From assembly GCF_003202035.1 (NCBI RefSeq), contig NZ_QJKC01000003.1:124001-188000 (forward strand): 64,000 nucleotides of DNA. Direction: 5' to 3'. This document shows positions 36,526 through 47,170 of the stretch, in pieces. Under the pieces are notes generated by a model. The model was given only the letters and a program-made list of their open reading frames with translations. It was not told the origin of the DNA and made no database searches. The stretch is from Aquitalea magnusonii. Lineage in GTDB: Bacteria > Pseudomonadota > Gammaproteobacteria > Burkholderiales > Chromobacteriaceae. Positions within the stretch are counted from its first letter, which is position 1. Each line of letters opens with the position of its first letter. Position numbers and translations under genes: made by a program.

Positions 36526-37898
36526 GGCTGCCCCTTTCCGGATACGGCCTTGATCTGTGCCACGGTGTCGATGAACACCTGGGCGCGATGGGCGTAGTTG
36601 CGGAACATGTCCAGGCTGGCACAGGCCGGCGACAGCAGCACCACATCGCCCGGCTGGGCCAGCCTGGCGGCAAGGCGGGTGGCCTCTTCCAGCGTGGCGC
36701 AGTCGTGCAGCGGCACGCCGCTATCCGCCAGCGCGGCGCGGATGCGGCCGGCATCGCGGCCAATCAGCAGCACAGCGCGGGCAATACGCTGGCAAGCCGG
36801 TGCCAGCGGGCTGAAATCCTGGCCCTTGCCATCGCCACCGGCAATCAGCACCACCTGGCGGGTCATGCCATTGAGGGCGGCCTCGGTGGCGCCGACATTA
36901 GTGCCCTTGGAATCGTCAATCCAGGCGATGCCGTCAAATTCGTCCACCAGCTCCACGCGGTGCGCCAGGCCCTGGAAGCTTTGCAAGCCTTGCAGCAGGG
37001 CGGTACGGTCCAGTCCGATGCTGTCGCACAAGGCCAGCGCCGCCAGTGCATTGGCGGCATTGTGCAGGCCTTGCAGTTGCAGGCTGGCTTGCGGCAACAC
37101 GGCCTCGCCCTGCGCGCTCAGCCAGTATTGGCCGTCCTGCCGGGTGAGGCTGTATTCCACCGGCTGCTTGAGCGAGAACCACTTGACCTGATGGCCGGGG
37201 CGCACCATGGCCGGGGCCAGGATATCGTCGCGGTTCAGCACCTGCACACCCAGGCCATTGAATACGGCGGTCTTGGCGTGGGCGTAGTCCAGCAGGTCGT
37301 TGTAGCGGTCCAGGTGGTCTTCGGAAATATTCAGCACGGTGGCGGCATCGGCCGCGAGGCTGTACGTGGTTTCCAGCTGGAAGCTGGACAGTTCCAGCAC
37401 CCATACGTCCGGCTGCTTGCCGGACTGTTCGCGTTCCAGCAGGGCTTCCAGTACCGCCAGGCCGATATTGCCGGCGACAATGGTATCCAGCCCGGCCTGC
37501 TGGCATATATGGCCCACCAGGCTGGTGACGGTGGTCTTGCCATTGGAACCAGTAATGGCAATCACCTTGCTGCCGCTGCCCTTGATGGCGCGGGCCAGCA
37601 GTTCCACATCGCCCACCACTTCGCCACCGGCGCGGCGGAAAGCATCCACGGCCGGGTTCTTCAACGGTACGCCGGGGCTGAGCACCAGCATGTCGACACC
37701 GGCAAAGGTGCTGGCATCGAATGCGCCGACGCGCAGTTCGGCATCCGGCACATGGCGCTGCAATTCGGCCACGCGCTCGGGCGCGGGCTTGCTATCGGCC
37801 ACCACCACGCGTGCACCGTGGGCCGCCAGATAGCGCGCGGCAGCCAGCCCCGAGCCTCCCAGCCCCACTACCGCGATGTGTCGATCAGCAAAGTCCAT
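36522..37898 (-). CDS. murD: UDP-N-acetylmuramoyl-L-alanine--D-glutamate ligase
   Basis: A 458-residue Mur ligase adding D-Glu. [25 protein letters not shown] is the UDP-muramoyl site, [17 protein letters not shown] the ATP loop (about residues 111-127), and later [13 protein letters not shown] and [13 protein letters not shown] are MurD-specific. It ends overlapping the ftsW ATG and starts 13 bases after the mraY stop. Confidence 0.96.
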   Translation of the reverse strand: MDFADRHIAVVGLGGSGLAAARYLAAHGARVVVADSKPAPERVAELQRHVPDAELRVGAFDASTFAGVDMLVLSPGVPLKNPAVDAFRRAGGEVVGDVELLARAIKGSGSKVIAITGSNGKTTVTSLVGHICQQAGLDTIVAGNIGLAVLEALLEREQSGKQPDVWVLELSSFQLETTYSLAADAATVLNISEDHLDRYNDLLDYAHAKTAVFNGLGVQVLNRDDILAPAMVRPGHQVKWFSLKQPVEYSLTRQDGQYWLSAQGEAVLPQASLQLQGLHNAANALAALALCDSIGLDRTALLQGLQSFQGLAHRVELVDEFDGIAWIDDSKGTNVGATEAALNGMTRQVVLIAGGDGKGQDFSPLAPACQRIARAVLLIGRDAGRIRAALADSGVPLHDCATLEEATRLAARLAQPGDVVLLSPACASLDMFRNYAHRAQVFIDTVAQIKAVSGKGQP

Positions 37899-37910
37899 GA
37901 GCCCTGTTCC

Positions 37911-38996
37911 TTAACGCAATTTCAACGATGCCAGGCCAGCCAGCACCAGCATCATGGTGACAATCCAGAAACGCACCACCACCTGGGTTTCCTTCCAGCC
38001 CTTCAATTCGTAGTGGTGATGCAGCGGTGCCATGCGGAACACGCGCTTGCCGGTGAGCTTGAACGAGGTCACCTGGATCATCACCGACAGCGCTTCCATC
38101 ACGAACAGGCCGCCCATGATGAACAGCACGATTTCCTGACGCACGATCACCGCCACGGTGCCCAGTGCCGCGCCCAGTGCCAGTGCGCCGACATCGCCCA
38201 TGAATACCTGGGCCGGATAGGCGTTGAACCACAAAAAGCCCAGACAGGCGCCGCAGATGGCGGCGCAGAACACCACCACCTCATGCGCGCCGGGAATGAA
38301 GGGCAGGCCCAGATAACGGGAAAACACCACGTGGCCAGCCACATAGGCAAAGATCGACAGGCCGGAGGCCACCATCACCACCGGCAGCGCCGCCAGACCA
38401 TCCAGACCGTCGGTCAGGTTGACCGCATTGGAGGTACCGACGATCACCAGATAGGTCAGCACGCAAAAGCCCACCACGCCCAGCGGATAGGCCACGGTCT
38501 TGAAGAAGGGCACGATGAATTCGGTGGAGGCCGGCAGCTTGGCGGTGGCGATCAGGAAGATGCCCGCGGCAATGGCGATGGTGGATTGCCATACCATCTT
38601 GAATTTGGCCGACACCCCTTTCGGGTCCTTGTACACCACCTTGCGCCAGTCGTCGTAAAAGCCCAGCGCGCCGGTGCCCAGCATCACCGCCAGCAGCAGC
38701 CAGACGTATTTGTTGGACAGGTCAGCCCACAGCAGGGTGGTGATGGTGATGGACAGCAGGATCAGCGAACCGCCCATGGTCGGCGTACCGGCCTTGACCA
38801 GATGGCTTTGCGGGCCGTCGTTGCGCACCGCCTGGCCGACTTTCAGTTCGGTCAGCTTGCGGATGACCCACGGCCCCAGCAGCAGCGAGATGGTCAGCGA
38901 AGTCAGCGCTGCCATCACCGCCCGCAGGGTGACGTAGAACACAACGTTAAAGGTCCGGATATGAGAACCCAGCAATTCAGCTAGCCAGAGCAGCAC
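37911..38996 (-). CDS. mraY: Phospho-N-acetylmuramoyl-pentapeptide transferase
   Basis: A 361-residue integral membrane enzyme forming lipid I. About ten TM segments; catalytic acidic residues are in [11 protein letters not shown] and [13 protein letters not shown], and the nucleotide site is in [13 protein letters not shown] near the end. It starts with GTG at 38996, one base beyond the murF stop, with AGGGAG in the murF 3' end, so translation is probably coupled. Confidence 0.95.
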   Translation of the reverse strand: MLLWLAELLGSHIRTFNVVFYVTLRAVMAALTSLTISLLLGPWVIRKLTELKVGQAVRNDGPQSHLVKAGTPTMGGSLILLSITITTLLWADLSNKYVWLLLAVMLGTGALGFYDDWRKVVYKDPKGVSAKFKMVWQSTIAIAAGIFLIATAKLPASTEFIVPFFKTVAYPLGVVGFCVLTYLVIVGTSNAVNLTDGLDGLAALPVVMVASGLSIFAYVAGHVVFSRYLGLPFIPGAHEVVVFCAAICGACLGFLWFNAYPAQVFMGDVGALALGAALGTVAVIVRQEIVLFIMGGLFVMEALSVMIQVTSFKLTGKRVFRMAPLHHHYELKGWKETQVVVRFWIVTMMLVLAGLASLKLR

Positions 38997-38997
38997 C

Positions 38998-40374
38998 TTA
39001 CACTCCCTCTTCTTGTTGTTTTGCGGTCGTCAGGTGTTCCACCACCCGTTCCATACGCATGAAGCGCGAACCCTTCACCAGCACTGAGGCTCCCGCTTGC
39101 AAATTGGCGCCCAGCCAGCTGGCCAGCGCCGTGAAATCATCAAAACTGTGTGCGCCCTCGCCATAGGCGGCCGCGGCGTGATGGCTGAGCTCGCCCAGCG
39201 TCACCAGTTGGGCAATGCCGCGCAGGCGGGCGTGTTCACCCACTTCGCGATGCAGTTGCACGGCCGACTCGCCCAGTTCGCCGATATCGCCCATGACAAA
39301 GCAGTGCGGTGCCGGCAGGCGGGCCAGTACATCGATGCCGGCTTTCATCGAATCCGGATTGGCGTTGTAGCTGTCGTCGATCACCACGCCACCATGCAGG
39401 CCGGTTTTCTGCTGCAGACGGCCCTTGGCATTGCCGAACACCGCCAGACCGGCAGCAATGGCCGCCAGCGGCACGTCCAGCGCCAGCGCCATGGCGGCGG
39501 CGGCCAGCGCATTGCGTACATTGTGTTCGCCCGGCGCCGGCAGGCTGATGGCTTGCTCACCCTGCGGGCAGCACAGGATGAACTGGCTATCCAGCGCCTG
39601 CAGGCTGATGTCGCGCGCACGGATGTCCGCTGGCTGTTGCAAGCCGAAGCTGCATTGCCGATGACTGCCGGCAGCGGCGCGGAACAGCGCAATATTGGCG
39701 TCGTCGGCATTGACGATGGCCACGCCATCCGCCTGCAGGCCGGAGAAGATTTCCGCCTTGGCGCGGGCCACATCGGTGGTATCGGCGAAATAACCGATAT
39801 GCGCGCGCATGGCATTGTTGACCAGCGCCACTTGCGGCCGGGCCAGGCTGCTCAGATAAGTCAGCTCGCCGTGATGGTTCATGCCCATTTCCAGCACCGC
39901 ATAGCGATGGGCGGGCTTCAGCCCCAGCAGGGTGAGCGGCAGGCCGATGTCGTTATTGAAGTTGCCGGCAGTGGCATGCACGGCGGCATCTCCGGCATGG
40001 GCCTTGAGAATGGCGGTGAGCATTTCCTTGACCGTGGTCTTGCCATTGGAGCCGGTGATGCCCACCCGCACGGCAGGCAGGGCGGCAGCCCAGCCGGCAG
40101 CCAGCCGGCCCAGCGCCAGCCGGGTGTCGTCCACCTTGATCAGGCTGGCAGCTTCCAGTGCAAAACTTTCGTCTACCAGCGCAGCAAGCGCACCGCGCGC
40201 CAGTACATCGGCTACGAAATCGTGGGCATCGAAGCGCTCGCCCTTGAGCGCGACAAACAGGTCGCCCGGCTGCACGGCGCGGCTGTCGGTGACCACGCGG
40301 GCCAGACGCGCCGATCCGTCGCCACCCACCAGGATGCCGCCAGCCAGTTGCGCCGCCTGTTGCAGGGTCATCAT
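38998..40374 (-). CDS. murF: UDP-N-acetylmuramoyl-tripeptide--D-alanyl-D-alanine ligase
   Basis: A 458-residue Mur ligase adding the D-Ala-D-Ala dipeptide from Ddl. The N-terminal domain has [25 protein letters not shown], the P-loop is [16 protein letters not shown] (about residues 103-118), and [18 protein letters not shown] is MurF-specific. Its ATG overlaps the murE stop (ATGA); a second ATG follows directly. Confidence 0.95.
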   Translation of the reverse strand: MMTLQQAAQLAGGILVGGDGSARLARVVTDSRAVQPGDLFVALKGERFDAHDFVADVLARGALAALVDESFALEAASLIKVDDTRLALGRLAAGWAAALPAVRVGITGSNGKTTVKEMLTAILKAHAGDAAVHATAGNFNNDIGLPLTLLGLKPAHRYAVLEMGMNHHGELTYLSSLARPQVALVNNAMRAHIGYFADTTDVARAKAEIFSGLQADGVAIVNADDANIALFRAAAGSHRQCSFGLQQPADIRARDISLQALDSQFILCCPQGEQAISLPAPGEHNVRNALAAAAMALALDVPLAAIAAGLAVFGNAKGRLQQKTGLHGGVVIDDSYNANPDSMKAGIDVLARLPAPHCFVMGDIGELGESAVQLHREVGEHARLRGIAQLVTLGELSHHAAAAYGEGAHSFDDFTALASWLGANLQAGASVLVKGSRFMRMERVVEHLTTAKQQEEGV

Positions 40375-41849
40375 GCCTGGTCTCCCCAGGCCGTCAGCGC
40401 TTCTTCGGCGATGCGGAAATCGGAGAAGGGGTGCTTGACCCCGGCGATGTCCTGGTATTCCTCATGGCCCTTGCCGGCAATCAGCACGATGTCGCCGGCC
40501 TGGGCGCGGCTGACTGCCCAGTGAATGGCGGCAGCGCGGTCCAGCTCGACATGGCCCGGATGGCTCATGCCCGCCAGAATGTGGTCGATGATGGTTTGCG
40601 GGTTTTCGGTACGCGGATTGTCGCTGGTCACCACCGCCACATCGGCGATGCGCTCGGCGATTTCGCCCATCATCGGGCGCTTGCCCGGATCGCGGTCGCC
40701 ACCGCAACCGAACACGCAATACAGCTTGCTGCCTGCCGGACGGATGTCGGCCAGTGTGGCCAGTGCCTTTTCCAGCGCATCAGGGGTATGGGCGTAATCA
40801 ATCACCACCAGTGGTTCGTGACTGCCACCAATGCTTTGCATACGGCCACGCGCCGGCTGGATGCGTGCCATCACGGCGGCGGCATCAGTCAGGCTGATGC
40901 CGTTGACACACAGGGTAGCGAGACACGCCAGCAGGTTGCTGGCATTGAAGCGGCCCACCAGGCCGGTGCGTACTTCCACCTCACCCCAGGGTGTGGTCAC
41001 CTGCAACTGCAGGCCGTCCAGATTGGCCGTCAGGCTGAGCGGGCGCACATCGCCCTGGGTCAGGCCGTAGCTGACTACCTGCGTCTGTCTGGCATCAATC
41101 TCCTGTACCAGCTGGCGGCCAAACGGGTCGTCCACATTGATGACGGCGTGCTTGAGGCCCTCCCAGTGGAACAGCTTGGCCTTGGCCGCGCCGTAGGCTT
41201 CCATGCTGCCGTGGTAGTCCAGATGATCGCGGGTCAGGTTGGTGAATACTGCGGTGGCAAAACTCACACCGTTCACCCGTGCCTGATCCAGGCCATGGCT
41301 GGATACCTCCATGGTCACCACATGCGCGCCCTGACGACGGTATTCGGCCAGCTTTTGCTGCACGGTGACCGGGTCCGGTGTGGTGTGCGTTGTTTGGGTC
41401 AGTTCGCCATAAAAACCGTTACCGACGGTGCCGATCAAGGCGGCTTTCTGGCCCAGCAAGGAAAACGCCTGCGCCAGCCAGTGGGAAATGGAAGTCTTGC
41501 CATTGGTGCCGGTAATGCCGATCACCGTCATCGCCTGGCTGGGCTGGCCATAAACATGTGCGGCCACCATGCCGGCGCGTTCGCGCAGGGCGGGGACAGG
41601 CAGGTTGGGGATTTGCCAGTCCGGATTCCAGCTGAATCCGTCGGCGGCATCCCACAGCACGGCAGCCGCACCTTTTTCCAGTGCAGCAGCAATGAAGTCG
41701 CGGCCATCGGTGTATTCACCGCGGCAGGCCAGGAAGACATCGCCGGGCAATACACGGCGGCTGTCCGCTTCCACCCGTTTGATGGGGAAGCCCAGCTGGT
41801 TCAGTTGTGCCGGATCCCAGTCCGGCAAGCTTGTCAGGCGACTTTTCAT
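40371..41849 (-). CDS. murE: UDP-MurNAc-tripeptide synthetase (meso-diaminopimelate-adding)
   Basis: A 492-residue Mur ligase. DSRRVLPGDVFLACRGEYTDGRDF starts the UDP-muramoyl domain, GITGTNGKTSISHWLAQAF is the ATP loop, and TSDNPRTENP holds the DNPR motif that selects meso-diaminopimelate over lysine. CVFGCGGDRDPGKRPMM is also conserved. I choose ATG 41849 since the in-frame TTG five codons upstream lacks a ribosome site; both overlap or adjoin the ftsI stop. Confidence 0.95.
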   Translation of the reverse strand: MKSRLTSLPDWDPAQLNQLGFPIKRVEADSRRVLPGDVFLACRGEYTDGRDFIAAALEKGAAAVLWDAADGFSWNPDWQIPNLPVPALRERAGMVAAHVYGQPSQAMTVIGITGTNGKTSISHWLAQAFSLLGQKAALIGTVGNGFYGELTQTTHTTPDPVTVQQKLAEYRRQGAHVVTMEVSSHGLDQARVNGVSFATAVFTNLTRDHLDYHGSMEAYGAAKAKLFHWEGLKHAVINVDDPFGRQLVQEIDARQTQVVSYGLTQGDVRPLSLTANLDGLQLQVTTPWGEVEVRTGLVGRFNASNLLACLATLCVNGISLTDAAAVMARIQPARGRMQSIGGSHEPLVVIDYAHTPDALEKALATLADIRPAGSKLYCVFGCGGDRDPGKRPMMGEIAERIADVAVVTSDNPRTENPQTIIDHILAGMSHPGHVELDRAAAIHWAVSRAQAGDIVLIAGKGHEEYQDIAGVKHPFSDFRIAEEALTAWGDQA

Positions 41850-41860
41850 GTTCTGTTTCT

Positions 41861-43612
41861 TCAAAAATCCGCAGGGACCGGAGTGGAATCCGGCAGCAAG
41901 CTGTTATTGGACGGCTCGTCCGGCTGCACATTCAGCACGCGCAGCGCGCCGCCAGCCACCTGGGAAAACACCGGCGCGGAAATGGCGCCGCCGTAATATT
42001 TGCCGGCCGTGGGCTCATCGATCATCACCGCCACGATCAATCGTGAGCTCTTGCCCGGGGCAAAACCGATGAACAGGGCGCGGTGCTTGTTGGCCACATA
42101 GGTGCGGCCTTCCAGCTTGCGCGCCGTGCCGCTCTTGCCGCCGATGCTGTAACCGATGATGCGGCCACCGACAGCGCCACCACCCGGTTCGCTATTGGCC
42201 ACCAGCAGGTCGTGCATTTCATGCGCGGTTTTTTCGCTCAGCACGCGCTTGCCGGGCATGGGGGTGCTGGTCTTGTACAGCGAGATGGGCAGCATCACGC
42301 CGTCATTGGTGAAAATGGTATAAGCCCGCGCCATCTGCAGCAGGCTGACCGACACGCCATAGCCGAAAGACATGGTGGCCTGCTCGATGGGCCGCCAGCT
42401 TTTCCAGTCACGCAAGCGCCCGGCCGCCTCGCCGGGGAAGCCGGTATTGGGCGCACGACCAAAGCCCAGTGAATCGTAATAAGTCCAGAAATCCTGCGGG
42501 CTGCTCAGCAGCGCCAGCTTGCTGGTGCCCACGTTGGAGGATTTCTGGATGATGCCCAGAATGTTCAGGCTGGGCTGGGCCGATACGTCGCGGATGGTGG
42601 CGGGACCGATCATGTAGCTGTGGGTGTCGAGAACGGTGTTGACGTTGGCCTTGCCGTGTTCCAGTGCCAGCGAGATCGACAGCGGCTTCATGGTGGAGCC
42701 GGGTTCGAACAGGTCGATCACCGCCCGGTTGCGCAGCATTTCCGGCGTGGTGCCGACCCGGTTGTTGGGATTGAAGGAGGGGTAGTTGGCGAGCGCCAGC
42801 AGTTCGCCGGTCTTGGCATCCAGTACCACCACGCTGCCTGCCTTGGCCTTGTTCTCTTCCACCGCGGCCTTGATTTCGCGATAAGCCAGGTACTGGATGC
42901 GATGATCCACGGCCAGCGCCAGGGTCTGGCCATCGCGCGGCGGCTCGATGGCGGCCACATCCTCGATGATGTGACCACGACGATCCTTGATCACCACGCG
43001 GCGGCCATCCTTGCCGGACAGCATTTTTTCACGCGCCAGCTCCACGCCTTCCTGACCTTTGCCGTCCACCCCGGTGAAGCCGATGATGTGGGAGATGATC
43101 TCGCCAGCCGGATAGAAACGGCGGTATTCCTGCTGCTTGGCAATGCCGGGGATGCCCAGGGCCATCACCTTGTCCGCCACTTCCGGATTGATCTGACGCT
43201 TGATGTAGACGAATTCTTTCTTGCGGTCGGACAGCTTGGTGGCCAGTTCTTCCGGCGACATGTCCAGCAGCTTGCCCAGCTCGCGCAGCTTGGCCGGCGG
43301 CACCGGCTCCATGTCGGCCGGGCTGGCCCAGATGGTTTGCACCGGCGAACTGATGGCCAGCGGTTCGCCATTGCGATCGGTGATCACCCCGCGGTTGGCC
43401 TCCAGCGTCATCGCCCGGCGGAAACGCGCCTCACCCTGGCCTTGCAGGAAGTCCTGCTGCACCACTTGCAGGTAAATGGCCCGGCCAATCAGCGCCAGGA
43501 ACAGCATGCCCAGCATCACCAGTACAAAACGCACACGCCCTGCCGTCATTTTCAGGGCAGGGCTGGCATCGGCAAGGCGTTCGCGCTGATGGGCGGAGTA
43601 GCTGGTGCGCAT
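41861..43612 (-). CDS. ftsI: Peptidoglycan D,D-transpeptidase FtsI (PBP3)
   Basis: A 583-residue class B penicillin-binding protein for septal cross-linking. One N-terminal TM (VRFVLVMLGMLFLALIGRAIYL, about residues 27-48) is followed by the dimerisation domain (EANRGVITDRNGEPLA) and the transpeptidase domain. The active motifs are SxxK in EPGSTMKP, SSN in QKSSNVGTS and KSGT in GGKSGTARK. It overlaps ftsL by one base (TGATG). Confidence 0.95.
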   Translation of the reverse strand: MRTSYSAHQRERLADASPALKMTAGRVRFVLVMLGMLFLALIGRAIYLQVVQQDFLQGQGEARFRRAMTLEANRGVITDRNGEPLAISSPVQTIWASPADMEPVPPAKLRELGKLLDMSPEELATKLSDRKKEFVYIKRQINPEVADKVMALGIPGIAKQQEYRRFYPAGEIISHIIGFTGVDGKGQEGVELAREKMLSGKDGRRVVIKDRRGHIIEDVAAIEPPRDGQTLALAVDHRIQYLAYREIKAAVEENKAKAGSVVVLDAKTGELLALANYPSFNPNNRVGTTPEMLRNRAVIDLFEPGSTMKPLSISLALEHGKANVNTVLDTHSYMIGPATIRDVSAQPSLNILGIIQKSSNVGTSKLALLSSPQDFWTYYDSLGFGRAPNTGFPGEAAGRLRDWKSWRPIEQATMSFGYGVSVSLLQMARAYTIFTNDGVMLPISLYKTSTPMPGKRVLSEKTAHEMHDLLVANSEPGGGAVGGRIIGYSIGGKSGTARKLEGRTYVANKHRALFIGFAPGKSSRLIVAVMIDEPTAGKYYGGAISAPVFSQVAGGALRVLNVQPDEPSNNSLLPDSTPVPADF

Positions 43613-43884
43613 CAGGCACCTCCCCGCGCAGAAATCACCTGGATCTGTCGCGGATCCGGCGTGTGCATGCCCAGCCGTGTGCTGGCGGCCTTTTCAATCA
43701 CCGCGTGGGCGCCCCAGGTGCTTTGCTCGAGCTGCAGCTGGCCGAATTCCACTTCCAGTTGCTGGGCGGATTTCTGCTCTTTCTGCAGGTCGCTGTACAG
43801 CCTGCGCGATACGTGCTGCGAGGTGACCACCGACCAGGCGGACACCACGACCAGCACCAGAAGGATCGCGCACAGACGGTTCAT
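43612..43884 (-). CDS. ftsL: Cell division protein FtsL
   Basis: A 90-residue bitopic protein: a single TM (residues 3-20, [18 protein letters not shown]) and a periplasmic coiled-coil ([32 protein letters not shown]) ending in a conserved [19 protein letters not shown] segment. It forms the FtsQLB complex that activates FtsWI. The ATG at 43884 overlaps the rsmH stop (ATGA). Confidence 0.92.
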   Translation of the reverse strand: MNRLCAILLVLVVVSAWSVVTSQHVSRRLYSDLQKEQKSAQQLEVEFGQLQLEQSTWGAHAVIEKAASTRLGMHTPDPRQIQVISARGGA

Positions 43885-44843
43885 GCATCCCCCTCGCGCC
43901 ACGGCGCGGCGGTGCGTTCGGCGATACGCATGATGGCACTGCGCGAACGGGCGTTTTCACGCACCTCTTCCTCGCTGGCGCGCACCGGCTTGCCCACGGT
44001 TTCCAGCGGCGGCCGCGCCATGTCGTCGGCACGCACCATGACCCAGCTGGGCAGCTTTTCCACGCTGCTGGCATCACGCAGGTATTGCTTGACGATACGG
44101 TCTTCCAGCGAGTGGAAGCTGATGATGGCCAGCCGGCCGCCTTCAGCCAGATGACGGGCTGCTTGCGGCAATACCGCCTTCAGCTCGTCCAGCTCGCGGT
44201 TCACAAAGATCCGGATCGCCTGGAAGGTCCGCGTGGCTGGGTCCTGACCCGGTTCCCGAGTACGGACGTTTTGCCCAACGAGCAGGGCGAGCTCACGCGT
44301 GGTCTGGATGGGAGCGAGCTCCCGTTGCGCAACAATGGCTGCTGCGATCTTGCGAGCAAACCGCTCTTCACCATAAGTCTTGATGACCTCTTTGATTTCG
44401 TCTTCTTCCGCAGTGGCCAGCCACTGCGCGGCAGTGATGCCGCGGGTGGTGTCCATGCGCATGTCCAGCGGTGCGTCGAAGCGGAAACTGAAGCCGCGAC
44501 GCCCGTCGTCGATCTGTGGCGAGGACACGCCCAGATCCATCAATACACCGTCCACCACGGCCACGCCCAGACGGGCCAGCTCCTGGCCCAGGGTCTCGAA
44601 ACCGTTGTGAACAATGGTAAAACGACTGTCTTCTGCCGCCAGCTTCTCCGCTTCGGCAATGGCTTCCAGATCCTTGTCGAAGGCAATCAGGCGGCCATGC
44701 GGCCCCAGCTGCGACAGGATGAGCCGGCTGTGGCCACCGCGACCGAAGGTGCAGTCCACATACACGCCATCAGGCTTGATGGCGAGCGCGGCTACAGCTT
44801 CGGCTAGCAGCACCGTGCGGTGCACGTACGGGGTGGAACTCAC
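43881..44843 (-). CDS. rsmH: 16S rRNA (cytosine(1402)-N4)-methyltransferase
   Basis: A 320-residue SAM-dependent enzyme (formerly MraW) that modifies C1402 in the ribosomal P site. [28 protein letters not shown] (SAM motif), [22 protein letters not shown] and [15 protein letters not shown] are all typical. It starts with GTG 44843, overlapping the mraZ stop (GTGA), which fits the family start [12 protein letters not shown]. Confidence 0.95.
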   Translation of the reverse strand: MSSTPYVHRTVLLAEAVAALAIKPDGVYVDCTFGRGGHSRLILSQLGPHGRLIAFDKDLEAIAEAEKLAAEDSRFTIVHNGFETLGQELARLGVAVVDGVLMDLGVSSPQIDDGRRGFSFRFDAPLDMRMDTTRGITAAQWLATAEEDEIKEVIKTYGEERFARKIAAAIVAQRELAPIQTTRELALLVGQNVRTREPGQDPATRTFQAIRIFVNRELDELKAVLPQAARHLAEGGRLAIISFHSLEDRIVKQYLRDASSVEKLPSWVMVRADDMARPPLETVGKPVRASEEEVRENARSRSAIMRIAERTAAPWREGDA

Positions 44844-45286
44844 AGGGTAAAGTCTCCAAGATGTTGTGCCAGATCGGCTTGGTCGATGGCCAGTGCTTCC
44901 GTGGTCTGGCTGTCCCATTCCTCGGCATTCCACAGCTCGAAGCGGTTGCCCATGCCTACCAGTGCCACGTCCTTGTCCAGACCGACCAGTTCACGCAGGC
45001 GGGAAGGCAGCAGGATGCGTCCGGCGCTGTCCATTTCCAGCGTTTCTGCGTGGCCAAGCACGAGGCGCTGATAGCGTTTCAGCGTGGGATTGCCGGTGGG
45101 AAGTGCAAGCAGGCGGGCTTCGACCGGACGCCAGTTGGGTTCGGGGTAAATCAGCAGATGGTCGGGTGATTCGAGGGTGACGACCAGCTTGTGGCCAAAC
45201 GCGGACAGCAGTGTCTCACGGTGTCTGGCCGGAATGGCCAAACGACCCTTGCTATCAAGAGAGACAATACTGACGCCGCCGATCAT
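44840..45286 (-). CDS. mraZ: Transcriptional regulator MraZ
   Basis: A 148-residue double AbrB/SpoVT-fold protein that forms a ring and represses its own dcw operon. Each half has the conserved DxxGR core: [16 protein letters not shown] and [19 protein letters not shown] 45286 ([15 protein letters not shown]) agrees with the family; codons further upstream lie in the operator region. It is the first gene of the cluster, so it is placed to control cell division genes downstream. Confidence 0.94.
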   Translation of the reverse strand: MIGGVSIVSLDSKGRLAIPARHRETLLSAFGHKLVVTLESPDHLLIYPEPNWRPVEARLLALPTGNPTLKRYQRLVLGHAETLEMDSAGRILLPSRLRELVGLDKDVALVGMGNRFELWNAEEWDSQTTEALAIDQADLAQHLGDFTL

Positions 45287-45323
45287 GAGCTGGACACCAC
45301 CGCTGAAAGTTGAGGGGCCGTCG

Positions 45324-45348
45324 CCCCACATTTACCCACTTCACCCCA
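45324..45348 (-). promoter_or_regulatory. MraZ operator: three TGGGN boxes
   Basis: On the minus strand TGGGG, TGGGT and TGGGG occur at 45344-45348, 45334-45338 and 45324-45328, a strict 10-base period. This is the arrangement known for MraZ binding sites (TGGGN repeats separated by five bases). They lie between the promoter -10 element and the mraZ ATG at 45286. Confidence 0.9.
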
Positions 45349-45357
45349 CTTTTCGCC

Positions 45358-45386
45358 ACTATAAGAAAGAACTTCACCACGGTCAA
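45358..45386 (-). promoter_or_regulatory. Promoter of the mra/dcw operon
   Basis: On the minus strand TTGACC (45381-45386), a 17-base spacer and TATAGT (45358-45363) make a near-consensus sigma70 promoter. Transcription would start near 45351, so the MraZ boxes cover the first transcribed bases. The rest of the 392-base gap up to the gatB stop is AT-richer and, apart from the gatB terminator, has no feature I can name. Confidence 0.85.
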
Positions 45387-45611
45387 CATCACTCGGCGCT
45401 AATTCACCTTTTGCGACAATGACTTAGCGACAGCCTCAAAAAGCGCTTTCCGTGTCAAATCAGTGGGTTAATACCGGCAGTCAAAGTGAGCTGTGAGCTG
45501 AAATGGTGCGGGAAGACAACACAATGATTTTTCATGACAATCAAATGCACGGCCGTCGCCAGTCTGCAAAAAAAGCCGGCCCGCAGTTGAAATTGCCTAT
45601 TTAAACTGCAA

Positions 45612-45642
45612 AAACAGAACGGCATGCTGCCGCATGCCGTTC
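45612..45642 (-). terminator. Terminator of the gatCAB operon
   Basis: GAACGGCATGC / GCATGCCGTTC, an 11-bp stem with a four-base loop. On the minus strand it is followed by TGTTTTTGC. It lies 37 bases past the gatB stop. Confidence 0.9.
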
Positions 45643-45678
45643 GCTCAACACCGCCGCCAGGGGGTGGCGGCGGCTGGA

Positions 45679-47106
45679 TCAGGCCAGTTTCTGCTTCAGG
45701 ATGTCCTGCACCTGAGCCGGATTGGCCTTGCCCTTGGAAGCCTTCATCACCTGACCGGCCAGCGCATTGAGCGCCTTTTCCTTGCCGGCACGGTATTCCT
45801 CCACCGCCTTGGGATTGGCGGCGATGGCTTCTTCCACCATCTTCTCGATGGCACCGACGTCGGACACCTGTTTCAGGCCATCACGCTCGATGATGGCATC
45901 GGCGGACAAGTCGCTCTCCCACAAGGCATCGAACACCTGCTTGGCCAGCTTGCTGGACAGGGTGTTGTCGGCAATGCGCTGAATCAGGCCGGTCAGACGT
46001 TCGGCCGAGATCGGGCAATCGCCAATATCCTTGCCTTCGCGGTTCAGGCGGGCGGCGATTTCACCATTCACCCAGTTGGCCGCCAGCTTGCCCTGGCCCG
46101 AGGCCTGGGCCACGGCTTCGAAGTATTCCGCCGTGGCGCGGCTGCCGGTCAGCAGCGCGGCATCGTAAGACGACACGCCGAAGGCTTCGACAAAGCGGGC
46201 TTTCATGGCGGCCGGCAGTTCCGGCATTTCGCTGCGGATGCGTTCGATCTGCTCGTCGGCAATGCGCACCGGCAGCAGGTCCGGATCGGGGAAGTAGCGA
46301 TAGTCGTGCGCGTCTTCCTTGCTGCGCATCATGCGGGTTTCGCCGCTGTCCGGGTCGAACAGCACGGTGGCCTGCTCCACACGGCCGCCATCTTCCAGGG
46401 TGTCGATCTGCCACTGGATTTCATACTTGATGGCCTGCTCCAGGAAGCGGAAGGAGTTGAGGTTCTTGATTTCGCGGCGGGTGCCGAATTCCTGCTGGCC
46501 GAACGGGCGCACGGAGACGTTGGCATCCACACGGAAGCTGCCTTCCTGCATATTGCCATCGCAAATGCCCAGCCACATCACCAGGCTGTGCAGGGCGCGG
46601 GCATAGGCCACGGCCTCTTCCGGCGAGCGCATGTCCGGCTCGGACACCACTTCCAGCAGCGGGGTGCCGGCACGGTTGAGGTCGATGCCAGTCATGCCGC
46701 TGAAGTCTTCATGCAGCGATTTGCCGGCATCTTCTTCCATGTGGGCGCGGGTCAGCTTGACCAGCTTTTCTTCTTCGCCCACCAGAATCGGCAGCGCGCC
46801 GCCTTCGACAATCGGCAGCTCCATCTGGCTGATCTGATAGCCCTTGGGCAGATCGGGGTAGAAGTAGTTTTTGCGCGCAAACACGTTCTTCTGGTTGATT
46901 TTCGAACCCAAAGCCAGGCCCAGGCGGATGGCTTTTTCCACCACCGCCTTGTTCAGTACCGGCAGTACGCCGGGAAAGGCCAGTTCCACGGCCGAAGCCT
47001 GGGTGTTCGGCTCGGCACCAAAGGCGGTGCTGGTGCCGGAAAAAATCTTGGTAGCGGTGTTGAGCTGCACATGCACCTCAAGACCGATGACGACTTCCCA
47101 TTTCAT
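45679..47106 (-). CDS. gatB: Asp-tRNA(Asn)/Glu-tRNA(Gln) amidotransferase subunit B
   Basis: A 475-residue subunit that binds and phosphorylates the misacylated tRNA. It opens [22 protein letters not shown], has [11 protein letters not shown], the [14 protein letters not shown] segment, [10 protein letters not shown], and ends in the helical YqeY-like tail ([20 protein letters not shown]). It makes Gln-tRNA and/or Asn-tRNA by transamidation. Its order gatC-gatA-gatB is the usual one; 64 bases separate it from gatA. Confidence 0.95.
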   Translation of the reverse strand: MKWEVVIGLEVHVQLNTATKIFSGTSTAFGAEPNTQASAVELAFPGVLPVLNKAVVEKAIRLGLALGSKINQKNVFARKNYFYPDLPKGYQISQMELPIVEGGALPILVGEEEKLVKLTRAHMEEDAGKSLHEDFSGMTGIDLNRAGTPLLEVVSEPDMRSPEEAVAYARALHSLVMWLGICDGNMQEGSFRVDANVSVRPFGQQEFGTRREIKNLNSFRFLEQAIKYEIQWQIDTLEDGGRVEQATVLFDPDSGETRMMRSKEDAHDYRYFPDPDLLPVRIADEQIERIRSEMPELPAAMKARFVEAFGVSSYDAALLTGSRATAEYFEAVAQASGQGKLAANWVNGEIAARLNREGKDIGDCPISAERLTGLIQRIADNTLSSKLAKQVFDALWESDLSADAIIERDGLKQVSDVGAIEKMVEEAIAANPKAVEEYRAGKEKALNALAGQVMKASKGKANPAQVQDILKQKLA

Positions 47107-47170
47107 CGCGGAGAAATCCTTTTGCTATGCCGACAGGGACGGACGCTGCGCTGCCCCGCTACGGTCTTGA

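Noticed and set aside
45324-45348. Short periodic repeat as a CRISPR-like or satellite array
   Set aside because: Three TGGGN units at 10-base spacing ahead of mraZ match the known MraZ operator.
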